Notes: generated by a model not told the origin, from the sequence alone. DNA of 64,000 nt from Pseudomaricurvus albidus (GCF_018863235.1 NZ_JAHKRS010000004.1:186001-250000), one strand, 5' to 3'; shown: positions 10,355 through 22,365, counted from the stretch's first letter. Translations and numbers: made by a program.

Positions 10355-10483
10355 ATGTATATCGATGCTTATGTACTGTCTGGTGTAGCTATAGTGGTAT
10401 TGGCCTGTGTCATGGTTGGGTATCTGGGTGTGTATGCACATCGGCATATTAAAGAAGATATGGAAAAGTCTAAAAAGTCCTGA
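10355..10483 (+). CDS. ccoM: 42-residue single-pass membrane protein, CcoM-like (cbb3 oxidase small subunit)
   Basis: The gene has an excellent ribosome-binding site (AAGGAAGGTG, 4-5 bases from the ATG). It encodes MYIDAYVLSGVAIVV followed by more hydrophobic residues to about position 28, then a charged tail, HRHIKEDMEKSKKS. That is one transmembrane helix with a cytoplasmic basic end. From memory, CcoM of Pseudomonas stutzeri (about 36 residues) has the same M-x-x-D-x-x-V-L-x-G-V start, and its gene lies away from the cco operon and is Anr-linked. Here a perfect Anr box precedes the gene and a terminator follows, so it forms its own unit. The gene symbol is tentative; another small oxidase-associated peptide is the main alternative. 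Confidence 0.62.
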   Translation: MYIDAYVLSGVAIVVLACVMVGYLGVYAHRHIKEDMEKSKKS

Positions 10484-10524
10484 GGGGCTGTTAACTAGTC
10501 CTGGCAGCGGGTAACAAATTCAGA

Positions 10525-10567
10525 AAGCAGCGATCTCTTTGTGAGGAAGAGGTAGGCTGCTTTTTTT
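10525..10567 (+). terminator. Intrinsic terminator after the CcoM-like gene
   Basis: The outer stem aagcagc/gctgctt and inner stem ctctt/aagag form a hairpin followed by a run of T. It closes a transcript of about 250 bases that carries only the 42-codon gene. Confidence 0.75.
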
Positions 10568-10620
10568 GGTTTTTGGGGTTCAGCTTTTTAGGTAGGTGGT
10601 TGCCACTAATGTGCAGACAT

Positions 10621-10665
10621 AAAAAAAGCTGCCGTACTCTCCTTAAAAGAGTAGGGCAGCTTTTT
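10621..10665 (-). terminator. Terminator of the tRNA-Val/tRNA-Asp transcript
   Basis: Read on the minus strand, aaaaagctgccc pairs with ggcagcttttt around a second stem of ctctt/aagag type, and a U-run follows. It lies immediately 3' of tRNA-Asp. Confidence 0.8.
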
Positions 10666-10671
10666 GAAATA

Positions 10672-10748
10672 TGGCGGACCGGACGGGACTCGAACCCGCG
10701 ACCTCCGGCGTGACAGGCCGGCATTCTAACCAACTGAACTACCGGTCC
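10672..10748 (-). tRNA. tRNA-Asp (GTC)
   Basis: The 77-base gene folds into a cloverleaf starting GGACCGGTAGTTCAG, with anticodon GTC in CCTGTCACG and a T-arm GGGTTCGAGTCCC. CCA is encoded at the 3' end. It is the second gene of a two-tRNA transcript. Confidence 0.97.
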
Positions 10749-10796
10749 GCATTGTCCTGACAACTCCAAATCTTTCGCATCACGCATCGAAAAGAT

Positions 10797-10872
10797 TGGT
10801 GGGTGGTGAGGGGATCGAACCCCCGACCCTCGCCTTGTAAGGGCGATGCTCTCCCAGCTGAGCTAACCACCC
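10797..10872 (-). tRNA. tRNA-Val (TAC)
   Basis: The 76-base gene starts GGGTGGTTAGCTCAGC, has anticodon TAC in CCTTACAAG and a T-arm GGGTTCGATCCCC. It ends with an encoded CCA. It lies 48 bases upstream of tRNA-Asp under a shared promoter. Confidence 0.97.
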
Positions 10873-10891
10873 TCGCTGTCAGTGGCCGCGT

Positions 10892-10919
10892 ATAATAATG
10901 ATATTTTGGTTCGGGTCAA
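10892..10919 (-). promoter_or_regulatory. Sigma-70 promoter of the tRNA pair
   Basis: On the minus strand TTGACC (-35) and TATTAT (-10) are 16 bases apart. A GC-rich discriminator (ACGCGGCC) follows, as expected for stringently controlled tRNA promoters. Confidence 0.75.
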
Positions 10920-11000
10920 TGACTTTTTTCGAGAAAATTCAAAATCCTACTGATTTTTCTTGGTGAGACTTCTAGATTTTTCTTTACAGGACTTCTTATA

Positions 11001-11069
11001 GAGCCCTGACGAGTCGATTGCTATACTCTCTCGCTCTTTCGAAGAGAGTATATGACTGATCAGGGGCTC
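11001..11069 (+). promoter_or_regulatory. Nested hairpin in the ccmH leader that overlaps its ribosome-binding site
   Basis: A perfect 10-bp stem, TATACTCTCT (11022-11031) with AGAGAGTATA (11043-11052), sits inside an outer stem. The outer arms are gagccctga (11001-11009) and tcaggggctc (11060-11069, one bulge), and agtc/gact pairs lie between the two stems. The right outer arm contains AGGGG, the likely ccmH ribosome-binding site seven bases before the ATG. Confidence 0.55.
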
Positions 11070-11073
11070 CATA

Positions 11074-11619
11074 ATGCTTAACAAGCGCAAACGCCTGAAT
11101 GCACGACATTCCCGCTGCCGACTGAGTGTCTGGCTGGTTTGGTTTGCATTAACGGTTTCTTCCGCCTGGGCGGGAATTGATGTCTATGAGTTTGACGATG
11201 AGGTCACTCGCCAGCGCTATCTGTCGTTTGTGGAGGAGATGCGTTGCCCCAAATGTCAAAACCAGAATCTGGAAGGCTCTGACTCACCGATTGCCGCTGA
11301 CCTTCGGCGTGAGCTCTATCGCATGCTGCAAGAAGGCAAAAGTGATAAGGAAATCGTCGATTTCATGGTTAACCGGTACGGTGATTATGTCCTGTATCGA
11401 CCTCAATTAAAGAGAAATACCTTGCTCTTGTGGTCATTGCCGGCGGTATTGCTTCTGCTGGGGGCGGTTATGGTCGGGTTAACCCTGCGTCACCGCCGAA
11501 AAAGCAAAGCCCAGGGAGAAGAATCCCTCAACCCTCTCGAGCAGGAGCGTCTGAATCAACTTTTATCTGACGCAGAGCAAAAGCGAAGTCAGGCATCTGA
11601 TAAAAACAGCCCGGAATGA
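11074..11619 (+). CDS. ccmH: Cytochrome c maturation protein CcmH
   Basis: The 181-residue protein has a signal peptide (cleavage near residue 33), a three-helix thioredoxin-like domain with MRCPKCQNQN (Cys58 and Cys61), and a C-terminal membrane anchor (about 106-125). CcmH keeps the CXXCH cysteines of apocytochrome c reduced and works with CcmF and CcmI in heme ligation at the periplasmic face. The CPKC pair differs from the usual CLVC, but both cysteines are present. ccmI follows after 124 bases. The other ccm genes are not adjacent; two tRNA genes lie upstream on the other strand. Its leader is strongly structured. Confidence 0.93.
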   Translation: MLNKRKRLNARHSRCRLSVWLVWFALTVSSAWAGIDVYEFDDEVTRQRYLSFVEEMRCPKCQNQNLEGSDSPIAADLRRELYRMLQEGKSDKEIVDFMVNRYGDYVLYRPQLKRNTLLLWSLPAVLLLLGAVMVGLTLRHRRKSKAQGEESLNPLEQERLNQLLSDAEQKRSQASDKNSPE

Positions 11620-11743
11620 TCGAGGTCTGGCTTAGCAAAGCACAGTTTAACAATGAGCTCGTCTTACACAGGGTGCCGAGAGCGTACCGTTGAGCATTTT
11701 ATTTGAATGGGGCACTCATAAGCCCAAGTTAAGGTAGGTATCC

Positions 11744-13030
11744 ATGGGGAATTTTTGGCTGGTTGTCGCCGCAATGTCAGCTTTATCGGTAGTATTCATC
11801 TTGTGGCCGTTATGGCGTCAGTCCAAGTCGCAGCAGGCTGATAGTTTGACTTCAACGGAAGATCGCAAGGGGGTAGTGCTCGATCTGTTTAATGAACATC
11901 TGCAGGCATTGGAGTCTCAGCTGGCCTCCGGGGAGCTGGATCAGTCCCAGTTTGATCAATTGAAAAAGGAGCTGGAGCTGTCACTGCTGGAAGACATCGC
12001 AGAGGCGGAAAACCAGGGGCAGGGGACATCCCGCTGGGGGCTGTATCTGGCAGCGGCATTGTTGCCGCTGGCCGCCGCGGGGTTTTACTGGCAGCACGGT
12101 TCGATTGAGGATGTGAAGATTCTGGATCTGCGTGAAGCTTATTTCCAGCAGACGGATGCGGTCAGTGGGCAGCAAGATCTGGATGAGTTGATTGCCAGCC
12201 TGGAAAGCCGTCTCGAAAAAAAGCCGGATAATGTGGGTAATCGTTATCTTCTGGCCCGCTCTTACATGCAAAAGAATGATTATGTGAAAGCGGTTGGCGC
12301 TTATATGTACATTGCCCAGCACAATGAAGAGGTGCCTCCGAATATTCTGGGGGAGTTGGCCCAGGCAGTCTTTTTGGCATCGGGGAATCGCGTGACACCT
12401 GAAGTGCAGTCGCTGGCAGAAAAGGCGTTGGCCAAAAACCCTGACGAGACAACTTCACTGGGGTTAATGGGGATTGCTGAGTTTGAACGGCAGGACTATG
12501 GTCAAGCCATTCAATATTGGGAGCGAGCGGTGCAGGCTCTTGGAGCATCCACGCCGGCAGCACGCTCCTTGTTGGCGGGAATAGAGAGGGCCAGGGCTTT
12601 GTCTGTGGAGTCTGGACAAGCACCTCTGGTGTTGAGGCAGCCAGGTCAATCATCGCCTGCGGATTCAGAATCAAGTGACTCTCAGTCCAGGAGCCTGACC
12701 GTTAAGGTGAGTTTGTCCGACAAGGTTACTGCCTCGCCCGGTGATACCGTCTTCATTTACGCGAGGGCCTGGCAGGGGGCGAGGGTTCCTTTGGCCATAC
12801 AACGATTTACGGTCGCGAATCTTCCGGCCGAGATCACTCTGGATGAATCCATGGCTATGGCCCCAAACATGACCATCAACAGTGTTCCCAAGCTCGAGGT
12901 TGTTGCGAGAATTTCGAAGACGGGTGAGCCGGTTCCGCAATCCGGTGATTGGCAGGGCAGTTATGGTCCAGTGGTTTTGGCTGAGCTGAACGGCCCCCTC
13001 ACTTTGTCTGTTGATCAGCAGATACCATAA
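11744..13030 (+). CDS. ccmI: Cytochrome c biogenesis TPR protein CcmI
   Basis: The 428-residue protein starts with a transmembrane segment (about 3-22). A cytoplasmic loop with a coiled-coil-like stretch, ALESQLASGELDQSQFDQLK, comes next, then a second membrane segment (WGLYLAAALLPLAAAGFYW) and periplasmic TPR repeats (about 145-285). The C-terminal domain of about 115 residues matches the extended gammaproteobacterial form. CcmI is the apocytochrome c chaperone of the heme ligation complex. It follows ccmH and completes a two-gene ccmHI unit. Confidence 0.92.
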   Translation: MGNFWLVVAAMSALSVVFILWPLWRQSKSQQADSLTSTEDRKGVVLDLFNEHLQALESQLASGELDQSQFDQLKKELELSLLEDIAEAENQGQGTSRWGLYLAAALLPLAAAGFYWQHGSIEDVKILDLREAYFQQTDAVSGQQDLDELIASLESRLEKKPDNVGNRYLLARSYMQKNDYVKAVGAYMYIAQHNEEVPPNILGELAQAVFLASGNRVTPEVQSLAEKALAKNPDETTSLGLMGIAEFERQDYGQAIQYWERAVQALGASTPAARSLLAGIERARALSVESGQAPLVLRQPGQSSPADSESSDSQSRSLTVKVSLSDKVTASPGDTVFIYARAWQGARVPLAIQRFTVANLPAEITLDESMAMAPNMTINSVPKLEVVARISKTGEPVPQSGDWQGSYGPVVLAELNGPLTLSVDQQIP

Positions 13031-13351
13031 GGTGCTTTCCTATTAGGTTTGTTGATTGATTTGTGCGCCACTTGAGTGAGTGGTGTACAGTCCTGGGTGG
13101 CGCCAATTACTGCATCTCGGGGCATGTTGGACGATGGAAATTTTACCCCGGTGAGTGGATGTAATAGCCCTCCCAAATGTGTAAAATTCCTGTTTGGTCA
13201 ATTGCTTGAGTAAGGGCAACAGTAAACACGGGATGTGGGCTGGCAGGGTGAAGAATATCGATTTAACGTCATTGGGTGGCGTTTCTGAGCTATTTGGATC
13301 GACCCCAAATCATAAGAAAATCAATACGTTATATCTGAGTGAAGCATTTCT
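13031..13351. other. 321-base intergenic region between ccmI and smc
   Basis: No gene-like frame is visible. A weak stem (gcgcca with tggcgc, about 13071-13106) follows ccmI without a T-run, and I see no convincing promoter for smc. The smc ribosome-binding site is poor. Confidence 0.5.
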
Positions 13352-16300
13352 ATGCGGCTAAAGTGCATTAAGCTGGCAGGTTTTAAATCGTTCGTCGATC
13401 CGACGACCGTCAATTTTCCCAGTAACCTGGGGGCTGTTGTCGGGCCCAACGGTTGTGGTAAGTCCAACATTATTGATGCCGTGCGCTGGGTAATGGGGGA
13501 ATCTTCCGCCAAGAACCTTCGTGGCGAATCCATGACGGATGTTATTTTTAACGGGTCCGGTGGCCGCAAACCTGTGGGACAAGCCTCTATTGAGCTGGTC
13601 TTTGATAACAGCGATGGCACCCTCGTGGGGGAATACGCCGGTTTCTCGGAAATCTCCATTAAACGGAAAGTAACCCGTGACGCTCAAAACAGCTATTACC
13701 TGAATGGCACCAAATGTCGCCGCAGGGATATTACCGACATCTTCCTCGGTACCGGTTTGGGGCCTCGTAGCTATGCGATTATTGAGCAGGGGATGATTTC
13801 CCGCTTAATTGAAGCCAAACCAGAAGAACTGCGGGTGTATATCGAAGAAGCCGCAGGCATCTCCAAGTACAAAGAGCGTCGCCGCGACACCGAAAACCGC
13901 ATGCGCCGCACCCATGAAAACCTCGAGCGACTGACGGATATCCGTGATGAACTGGAACGACAGTTATCGCGTTTGCATCGTCAGTCTCAGGCTGCCGAAA
14001 AGTACACCGAGTACAAAAAAGAAGAGCGTCAGCTGAAGGCTCAGCTGCAAGCGTTACGTTTTAAGGTTCTGGATGAGCAGGCAACGGTCAAAAAAGAGGC
14101 CATTACCGAACTGGAGCTGAAGGTTGAGTCATTTGTCACCGGTCAGGTTCAAAATGATACGGCAATTGAAAAGTACCGCACGCAGTACACGGATTTAACT
14201 GACAAGTTTAACGACGTTCAGGGTCGTTTCTATTCCATTGGCGCCGATATCGCTCGAGTTGAGCAAACCATTCAACACTCTCAGGAACGTAGCCGCCAGT
14301 TGCAAACCGATCTGGATCAGACCGAGCGCGACTGTAAAGAGGCCGAGGAACACCTGGTCGCGGATAAAGCCAAGGCCGAGGAGTGGGAAGAGGAACTGAT
14401 GGAGCTGGAGCCAGAGCTGGAAATGGTGAAGGCGGCCGAAGAGGGCTCCGGCGACGAACTCCAGGAATCCGAAGATGCCATGCAAAGCTGGCAGCAAGAG
14501 TGGGACAGCTTCAATCAGACAGCTTCAGAACCCCGTCAGCGAGCAGAAGTGCAGCAATCCCGTATTCAGCATCTTGAGCAGGTTCAAAGCCGGTTGCTGG
14601 AGCGTATTCGCAAGCTGGAAGAAGAGAAGAAGAATCTTGTTCCCGACGATGCCGAAGAAGAAATTGGCGAGCTGACCGAACAACTGGCCGAGCTGGATCT
14701 GTCTGCGGATGAAAAACGCAGTCGTGTTGAGCAGCTGGGTGAAGATATAAACAGCGTGCGTGATGACAACGATGGCATTAGCGGCCAGTTGGATCAGGTT
14801 CGCAGCCAATTGCAGTCCATGCGTGGACGTCACGCGTCCCTGGAAGCCCTCCAGCAAGCGGCCTTGGGTGAAAAGAGTGGCGCCGTCAGTGATTGGCTCA
14901 AGGAGCAAAGTCTAACCGAAAACCCACGTCTTGCTGAAGGTGTTGAGGTTCGTGACGGCTGGGATAAGGCGGTTGAAACCGTTCTTGGCAATACACTGCA
15001 GGCCGTTTGCGTAGAGGGGCTCGACGGTGTTTCCGAATTTGTCAGTCAGCTGACCCAGGGTGAGCTGGTTTTACTGGATACCCACGCAGAAGTTGCATCC
15101 GTGAGCGGTTCAGTAGCGGACCGCTTGCAGGACAAGGTGGTTTCCAAGGTCAATATGGCGGGGCTGCTGGGTGCAGTCTACGCCGTCGAAGACTTGCCGG
15201 CAGCTCTGGCAATTCGTGCCCAGCTGCAGCCCCACGAATCGGTTGTCACCAAAGATGGACTCTGGCTCGGCAGCAACTGGTTGCGGGTAGCCCGTGACAA
15301 CGATGCCACCTCCGGTGTTCTGGCGCGCAAACAAGAGCTGGAAGAGCTCACCGAGCAGCTGGAGGAAGCCGAGAATCAGGTGGAAGAGCTGAGCCTGAAG
15401 CTGGATGAAGGCCGGGCAAAAGTCAAAGAGCTCGAGCAGCAGCGTGAACAGGTACGCCGCGAATCGGAAGATCACAACCGCAAGTACAGTGAGTTACGTT
15501 CACAGTTGAGTGCCAAGCAGGTACGTGTTGAGCAGATCACTGTGCGTCGCGATCGGGTAGCCAATGAAATCCGCGAAGCCCGTGAACAGATGGATCAAGA
15601 GAACGAAGGGCTTGGCGAAGCTCGGATGATTCTCGAAGAAGCCATTGAGGCTATGGGTCGCGATACTGAGCAGCGTGAAGAATTACTGGCTCGCCGCGAT
15701 GATATCCGGGCCAAGCTGGAAGACGCCCGTCAGCGTGCTCGTCACGATAAAGATCGTGGGCATCAGCTGGCAATGCGTCATCAGGCGCTTAAAACTCAGG
15801 TTGATTCCGTTAAGGCGGGATTGGGCCGTCTCCGGGAACAAACACAGCGGTTGCAGGAACGCCGCGATATGCTGCGTGATCAACTGGAAGAGACCCGCGA
15901 TCCAGGTGAGGAGCATCAACTGGAACTGGAGGCGTTGCTGGACAAGCGTCTGGCCGTTGAGGAAGAGCTGACTCAGGCTCGTAAAGCGGTTGAGCAAGTT
16001 GAGCACGACCTGCGCAAGGCTGAGCAGGAGCGCAACCGTTCCGAGCAGGATATTCAGGCTGTGCGGTCCAGGCTGGAGCAGGCCAGACTCGAAGCCCAGA
16101 CCTTGGAAGTGCAGCGTAAAAACCTGCAGCAGCAACTGGAAGAAGAGAATTTCCACCTGCAAACCTTGCTTGAGCAGTTACCGGAAGATGCCCAAGAGCA
16201 ACCCATGCAGGAAGAGCTGGAAAAAATTGCCGGTCGTATCACTCGCCTTGGGCCGATCAACCTGGCAGCCATTGATGAGTACAAAACGGAATCTGAGCGT

Positions 16301-16861
16301 AAGAATTATCTCGATGCCCAGAATGACGAATTGCAGGATGCGCTTGAAACTCTTGAGAACGCCATCAAAAAAATCGATCGTGAAACTCGCACACGTTTTA
16401 AAGAGACCTATGATCAGGTTAACTCGGGCTTGCAGGAGTTGTTCCCGAAAGTCTTTGGTGGCGGACACGCTTATCTGGAATTAACCGGCGAAGATTTGCT
16501 CGATACCGGTATTGCGATTATGGCACGCCCACCGGGCAAGCGTAACAGTACCATCCACCTGCTATCCGGTGGTGAAAAGGCTTTGACGGCCATCGCGTTG
16601 GTTTTCTCGATTTTCCGTTTGAATCCGGCGCCGTTCTGTATGCTCGATGAGGTTGATGCACCGCTGGATGATGCCAACGTTGGCCGTTATGCCCGCATGG
16701 TTGAGCAGATGAGTGAACACGTACAGTTTATCTACATCACCCACAACAAGATCGCCATGGAGATGGCCCACCAGTTACTGGGCGTTACCATGCATGAGCC
16801 CGGTGTATCCCGTCTTGTGACTGTGGATGTGGAAGAGGCGGCTGAACTGGCTGCAAGTTAA
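13352..16861 (+). CDS. smc: Chromosome segregation protein SMC
   Basis: The 1169-residue SMC ATPase compacts and aligns chromosomes, normally with ScpA and ScpB. The Walker A motif GPNGCGKSN is at 31-39. Long coiled coils flank a hinge (about 500-650, starting near GEKSGAVSDW). The C-terminal head has the signature LSGGEK at about 1071-1076 and Walker B FCMLDEVDAPLDD near 1095. The length is full for the family. It lies upstream of zipA and ligA, the arrangement known from Pseudomonas. Confidence 0.97.
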   Translation: MRLKCIKLAGFKSFVDPTTVNFPSNLGAVVGPNGCGKSNIIDAVRWVMGESSAKNLRGESMTDVIFNGSGGRKPVGQASIELVFDNSDGTLVGEYAGFSEISIKRKVTRDAQNSYYLNGTKCRRRDITDIFLGTGLGPRSYAIIEQGMISRLIEAKPEELRVYIEEAAGISKYKERRRDTENRMRRTHENLERLTDIRDELERQLSRLHRQSQAAEKYTEYKKEERQLKAQLQALRFKVLDEQATVKKEAITELELKVESFVTGQVQNDTAIEKYRTQYTDLTDKFNDVQGRFYSIGADIARVEQTIQHSQERSRQLQTDLDQTERDCKEAEEHLVADKAKAEEWEEELMELEPELEMVKAAEEGSGDELQESEDAMQSWQQEWDSFNQTASEPRQRAEVQQSRIQHLEQVQSRLLERIRKLEEEKKNLVPDDAEEEIGELTEQLAELDLSADEKRSRVEQLGEDINSVRDDNDGISGQLDQVRSQLQSMRGRHASLEALQQAALGEKSGAVSDWLKEQSLTENPRLAEGVEVRDGWDKAVETVLGNTLQAVCVEGLDGVSEFVSQLTQGELVLLDTHAEVASVSGSVADRLQDKVVSKVNMAGLLGAVYAVEDLPAALAIRAQLQPHESVVTKDGLWLGSNWLRVARDNDATSGVLARKQELEELTEQLEEAENQVEELSLKLDEGRAKVKELEQQREQVRRESEDHNRKYSELRSQLSAKQVRVEQITVRRDRVANEIREAREQMDQENEGLGEARMILEEAIEAMGRDTEQREELLARRDDIRAKLEDARQRARHDKDRGHQLAMRHQALKTQVDSVKAGLGRLREQTQRLQERRDMLRDQLEETRDPGEEHQLELEALLDKRLAVEEELTQARKAVEQVEHDLRKAEQERNRSEQDIQAVRSRLEQARLEAQTLEVQRKNLQQQLEEENFHLQTLLEQLPEDAQEQPMQEELEKIAGRITRLGPINLAAIDEYKTESERKNYLDAQNDELQDALETLENAIKKIDRETRTRFKETYDQVNSGLQELFPKVFGGGHAYLELTGEDLLDTGIAIMARPPGKRNSTIHLLSGGEKALTAIALVFSIFRLNPAPFCMLDEVDAPLDDANVGRYARMVEQMSEHVQFIYITHNKIAMEMAHQLLGVTMHEPGVSRLVTVDVEEAAELAAS

Positions 16862-17060
16862 GAGAGGATGCATGCTGTTTAATCGGAAGGCTGCAGGCAG
16901 TGCATACTGCAGTTCTACATACAGGAATCAAAAATTGAACTCTGCGCCGAGCTATCGCTCGAATAGAGAGAGTGGTTTACCGATGGACCTCCATTGCCGA
17001 ATGACACACAACCCGGACATATCCATTTACCCGGCTTTACCTAGAGGGGCGCTTTAAGGA

Positions 17061-20178
<3,118 letters not shown>

Positions 20179-20179
20179 C

Positions 20180-20815
20180 GTGATCCCGCAAGCCCCCCTA
20201 CGCAGGATACCCGTTTACCGCTGGATGATAATCGTCCTTGCGGTGGTGTTGCTGTCGGGGTGTGTGACTTCTCCTCCGCGTCAAATACACAATGTCTGTG
20301 ACATTTTTGATGAAAAAGACGGCTGGTACGAGGACGCCAAAGACGCCCAGGAAAAGTGGGGCGTTTCCATTCCGGTGATTATGGCTTTTATGTACCAGGA
20401 ATCGCGCTTTCAGCCCAAGGCCAAGCCACCTCGTTCACGGATTTTATGGATTTTCCCCGGCCCCCGGCTGAGTAGTGCTTACGGCTTTTCTCAAGCCAAA
20501 GACGATACCTGGGACTGGTACAAGAGCGAAGCGGGATCCTGGGGAGCGGATCGGGACGATTTTGGTGATGCTGCAGACTTTGTGGGCTGGTACAACAACA
20601 TGAGTCACAGACGATGTAATATTGCACTCAACGACACCTATCATCTCTACCTTGCATACCACGAAGGGCAGGGTGGCTTTAATCGCAGAACCTTCAGGAA
20701 CAAAGGTTGGCTGAAAAAAGTAGCAAAGAAAGTGTCTTCACGGGCTGCGGTTTACCAACGGCAGCTGGCAGGCTGCCAGAAACGTCTCGAAAGTGACGGC
20801 TGGTGGTTTTTCTAA
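20180..20815 (+). CDS. Lytic transglycosylase-like outer-membrane lipoprotein
   Basis: The protein of about 211 residues has a lipoprotein signal ending LAVVLLSGC and an SLT-like lysozyme fold. The likely catalytic glutamate is in FMYQESRF, followed by AYGFSQAKDDTW, WYNNMSHRRCNI and YLAYHEGQGGF. These enzymes cut peptidoglycan to give 1,6-anhydromuramyl products. The start is uncertain: the GTG at 20180 gives a basic n-region and has GGGG nine bases upstream. An ATG at 20165 would overlap ligA, and an ATG at 20225 would leave no positive charge before the hydrophobic stretch. It directly follows ligA. Confidence 0.82.
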   Translation: MIPQAPLRRIPVYRWMIIVLAVVLLSGCVTSPPRQIHNVCDIFDEKDGWYEDAKDAQEKWGVSIPVIMAFMYQESRFQPKAKPPRSRILWIFPGPRLSSAYGFSQAKDDTWDWYKSEAGSWGADRDDFGDAADFVGWYNNMSHRRCNIALNDTYHLYLAYHEGQGGFNRRTFRNKGWLKKVAKKVSSRAAVYQRQLAGCQKRLESDGWWFF

Positions 20816-20834
20816 GGTTAGGGGCTACACACGT

Positions 20835-21260
20835 ATGGATCAGGAATCGATAGTTTACGGCTGTATCAAAGACGCTTCCTACTATGAGCAGGATTCGACG
20901 CGTCGCAGGGTCAACCGGCAGGCAATGCTCAATTTGCCCAAGGCGGATGGCTGGCCTTTTCTCTGTCAGGAGATGTTCGCAATTCCCCAGATCGAAATCG
21001 ATCATGCAAATTATCAGACCGAAGTGATGCATTTCGGAGCATCCTACAAAGCTGTCGAGTACGAGTGGGAACAGTGGATTCAGCAATTTGAAGAGCTCTT
21101 GAGCCAGATGTACTGGGTGTCAGCCACTGTTCATTTGGAAACCGAGCTGTCGGGCACCCACACATTTGTCTGGGAGTCTGGACGCAATTCCCATGAGCCC
21201 GGCTCTGGTGATATGCAGGTTCGCTGTGAGTGGAGTCACGAGGGTTCGCTCAGTCTCTGA
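20835..21260 (+). CDS. Conserved protein of unknown function
   Basis: The 141-residue protein contains ADGWPFLCQEMF, VMHFGASYKAVEYEWE and VSATVHLETELSGTHTFVWE. I recall very similar proteins in Pseudomonas and relatives without a function. There is no signal peptide or membrane segment, and the composition is acidic and Trp-rich. I chose the ATG at 20835; an upstream frame start at 20793 would overlap the transglycosylase gene. It probably shares a transcript with its neighbours. Confidence 0.75.
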   Translation: MDQESIVYGCIKDASYYEQDSTRRRVNRQAMLNLPKADGWPFLCQEMFAIPQIEIDHANYQTEVMHFGASYKAVEYEWEQWIQQFEELLSQMYWVSATVHLETELSGTHTFVWESGRNSHEPGSGDMQVRCEWSHEGSLSL

Positions 21261-21389
21261 GTTTTCGATTTAAATGTGATGGTTTTTCAACCGGATTCAT
21301 CCCCGATGGGGCACCGGAAACGTTAATAGGTTTCTGGTGCTTATCCAGTCTTTATTGCTGGCTGCTTCCAGTGATCTAATGTATTTCAG

Positions 21390-22250
21390 ATGTGTATGAC
21401 TATGACTTCCCTTGCTGCAACTGCCTTGCAGCAACGCGATATTCGGCTCGCGTTTTTCGATATTGATGGAACCTTGTTGGGGTTGGACGGCAACTATACC
21501 CGCCGGGTTAAAAATGCGATTCTTAATGTCCGGCGTGCGGGAATCAAAACTGCAGTTGCGTCTGGCAGACCACTGTTTGCCGCTGATTTTTTGGTCGACG
21601 AACTGCAATTAAAAGACGCAGGTTTATTCTATACCGGCGCCTTGATTTTCGATCCTTCACAGCAAAAAACTTTGGAGCTACATCCTCTGGAGAAGGGTTT
21701 GGTGACGTCCTTGATTGTTGAGGCCCGAAAAGCCGGTGTTTATACGGAAGTCTGCGGTCGTGATCGCTTTTTTGTTGAAGGTTGGAATGATCTGGGAAAG
21801 TTGCACAGCGAGCATCTGCGAGCTGTTCCTGAGCAGGTATCTTTCGACAACATTTTAGATAAAGAGCCCGTTATCAAGCTCTTGTTTGCCGTGGATAATG
21901 CAGAGGATCAAAAAAAATTGCATCACCTCGAAGCGCTCTTTCCGGATACGGTTTTTGCATACGCCAAAATGGCCGCCAAACCGGATTGGCTGTTTGTCAG
22001 CGTTATTGCGCAAACGGCCTGCAAGCATAAGGGGTTCCAGCAGTTGCTGGATTATCATCAGGTGACGGCTGAGCAGGTCGTGGCTTTTGGAGATGCTCAG
22101 TCCGATAAGGTTTTTCTGGAGCGGGCAGGGCTGGGTGTAGCGATGGGGAATGCTGCTGACGATGTAAAAGCGGTAGCGGATCTGGTGACATTACCGGTCT
22201 GGGAAGATGGCGTTGCCGTTGTGCTGGAAAGCATTCTGCAAAATATCTGA
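21390..22250 (+). CDS. HAD-superfamily (Cof-type) phosphatase
   Basis: The 286-residue protein has the HAD motif I, FFDIDGTLLG (about 22-31), motif II in VASGRPLF, and motif III/IV in QVVAFGDAQSDKVFLERAG. The long insert between motifs II and III is the C2 cap of Cof-type phosphatases, which act on sugar phosphates or nucleotides. The substrate cannot be told from the sequence. Several ATG codons are crowded at the start (21390, 21396, 21402) and none has a good ribosome-binding site, so the first few residues are uncertain. Confidence 0.87.
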   Translation: MCMTMTSLAATALQQRDIRLAFFDIDGTLLGLDGNYTRRVKNAILNVRRAGIKTAVASGRPLFAADFLVDELQLKDAGLFYTGALIFDPSQQKTLELHPLEKGLVTSLIVEARKAGVYTEVCGRDRFFVEGWNDLGKLHSEHLRAVPEQVSFDNILDKEPVIKLLFAVDNAEDQKKLHHLEALFPDTVFAYAKMAAKPDWLFVSVIAQTACKHKGFQQLLDYHQVTAEQVVAFGDAQSDKVFLERAGLGVAMGNAADDVKAVADLVTLPVWEDGVAVVLESILQNI

Positions 22251-22365
22251 CTAGTCAGTCTCAGTTGGTGCATGCTGGAAGACCTGCTTCGGGGCTTTCA
22301 GCGCCTCCCGGACAATAGTTTGGTATGATGGCACCATTGTTTTAAGCTTTAACTTAAAGGTTGTT

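Noticed and set aside
10270-10452. A 60-codon frame overlapping the CcoM-like gene.
   Set aside because: It is out of frame with the well-marked 42-codon gene and begins inside the Anr box.
10491-10787. A 98-codon open frame across tRNA-Asp on the minus strand.
   Set aside because: It runs through the tRNA gene and its terminator and has no ribosome-binding site or protein-like features.
16827-17057. A 76-codon frame between smc and zipA.
   Set aside because: It overlaps the end of smc, has no good ribosome-binding site and no recognisable features.
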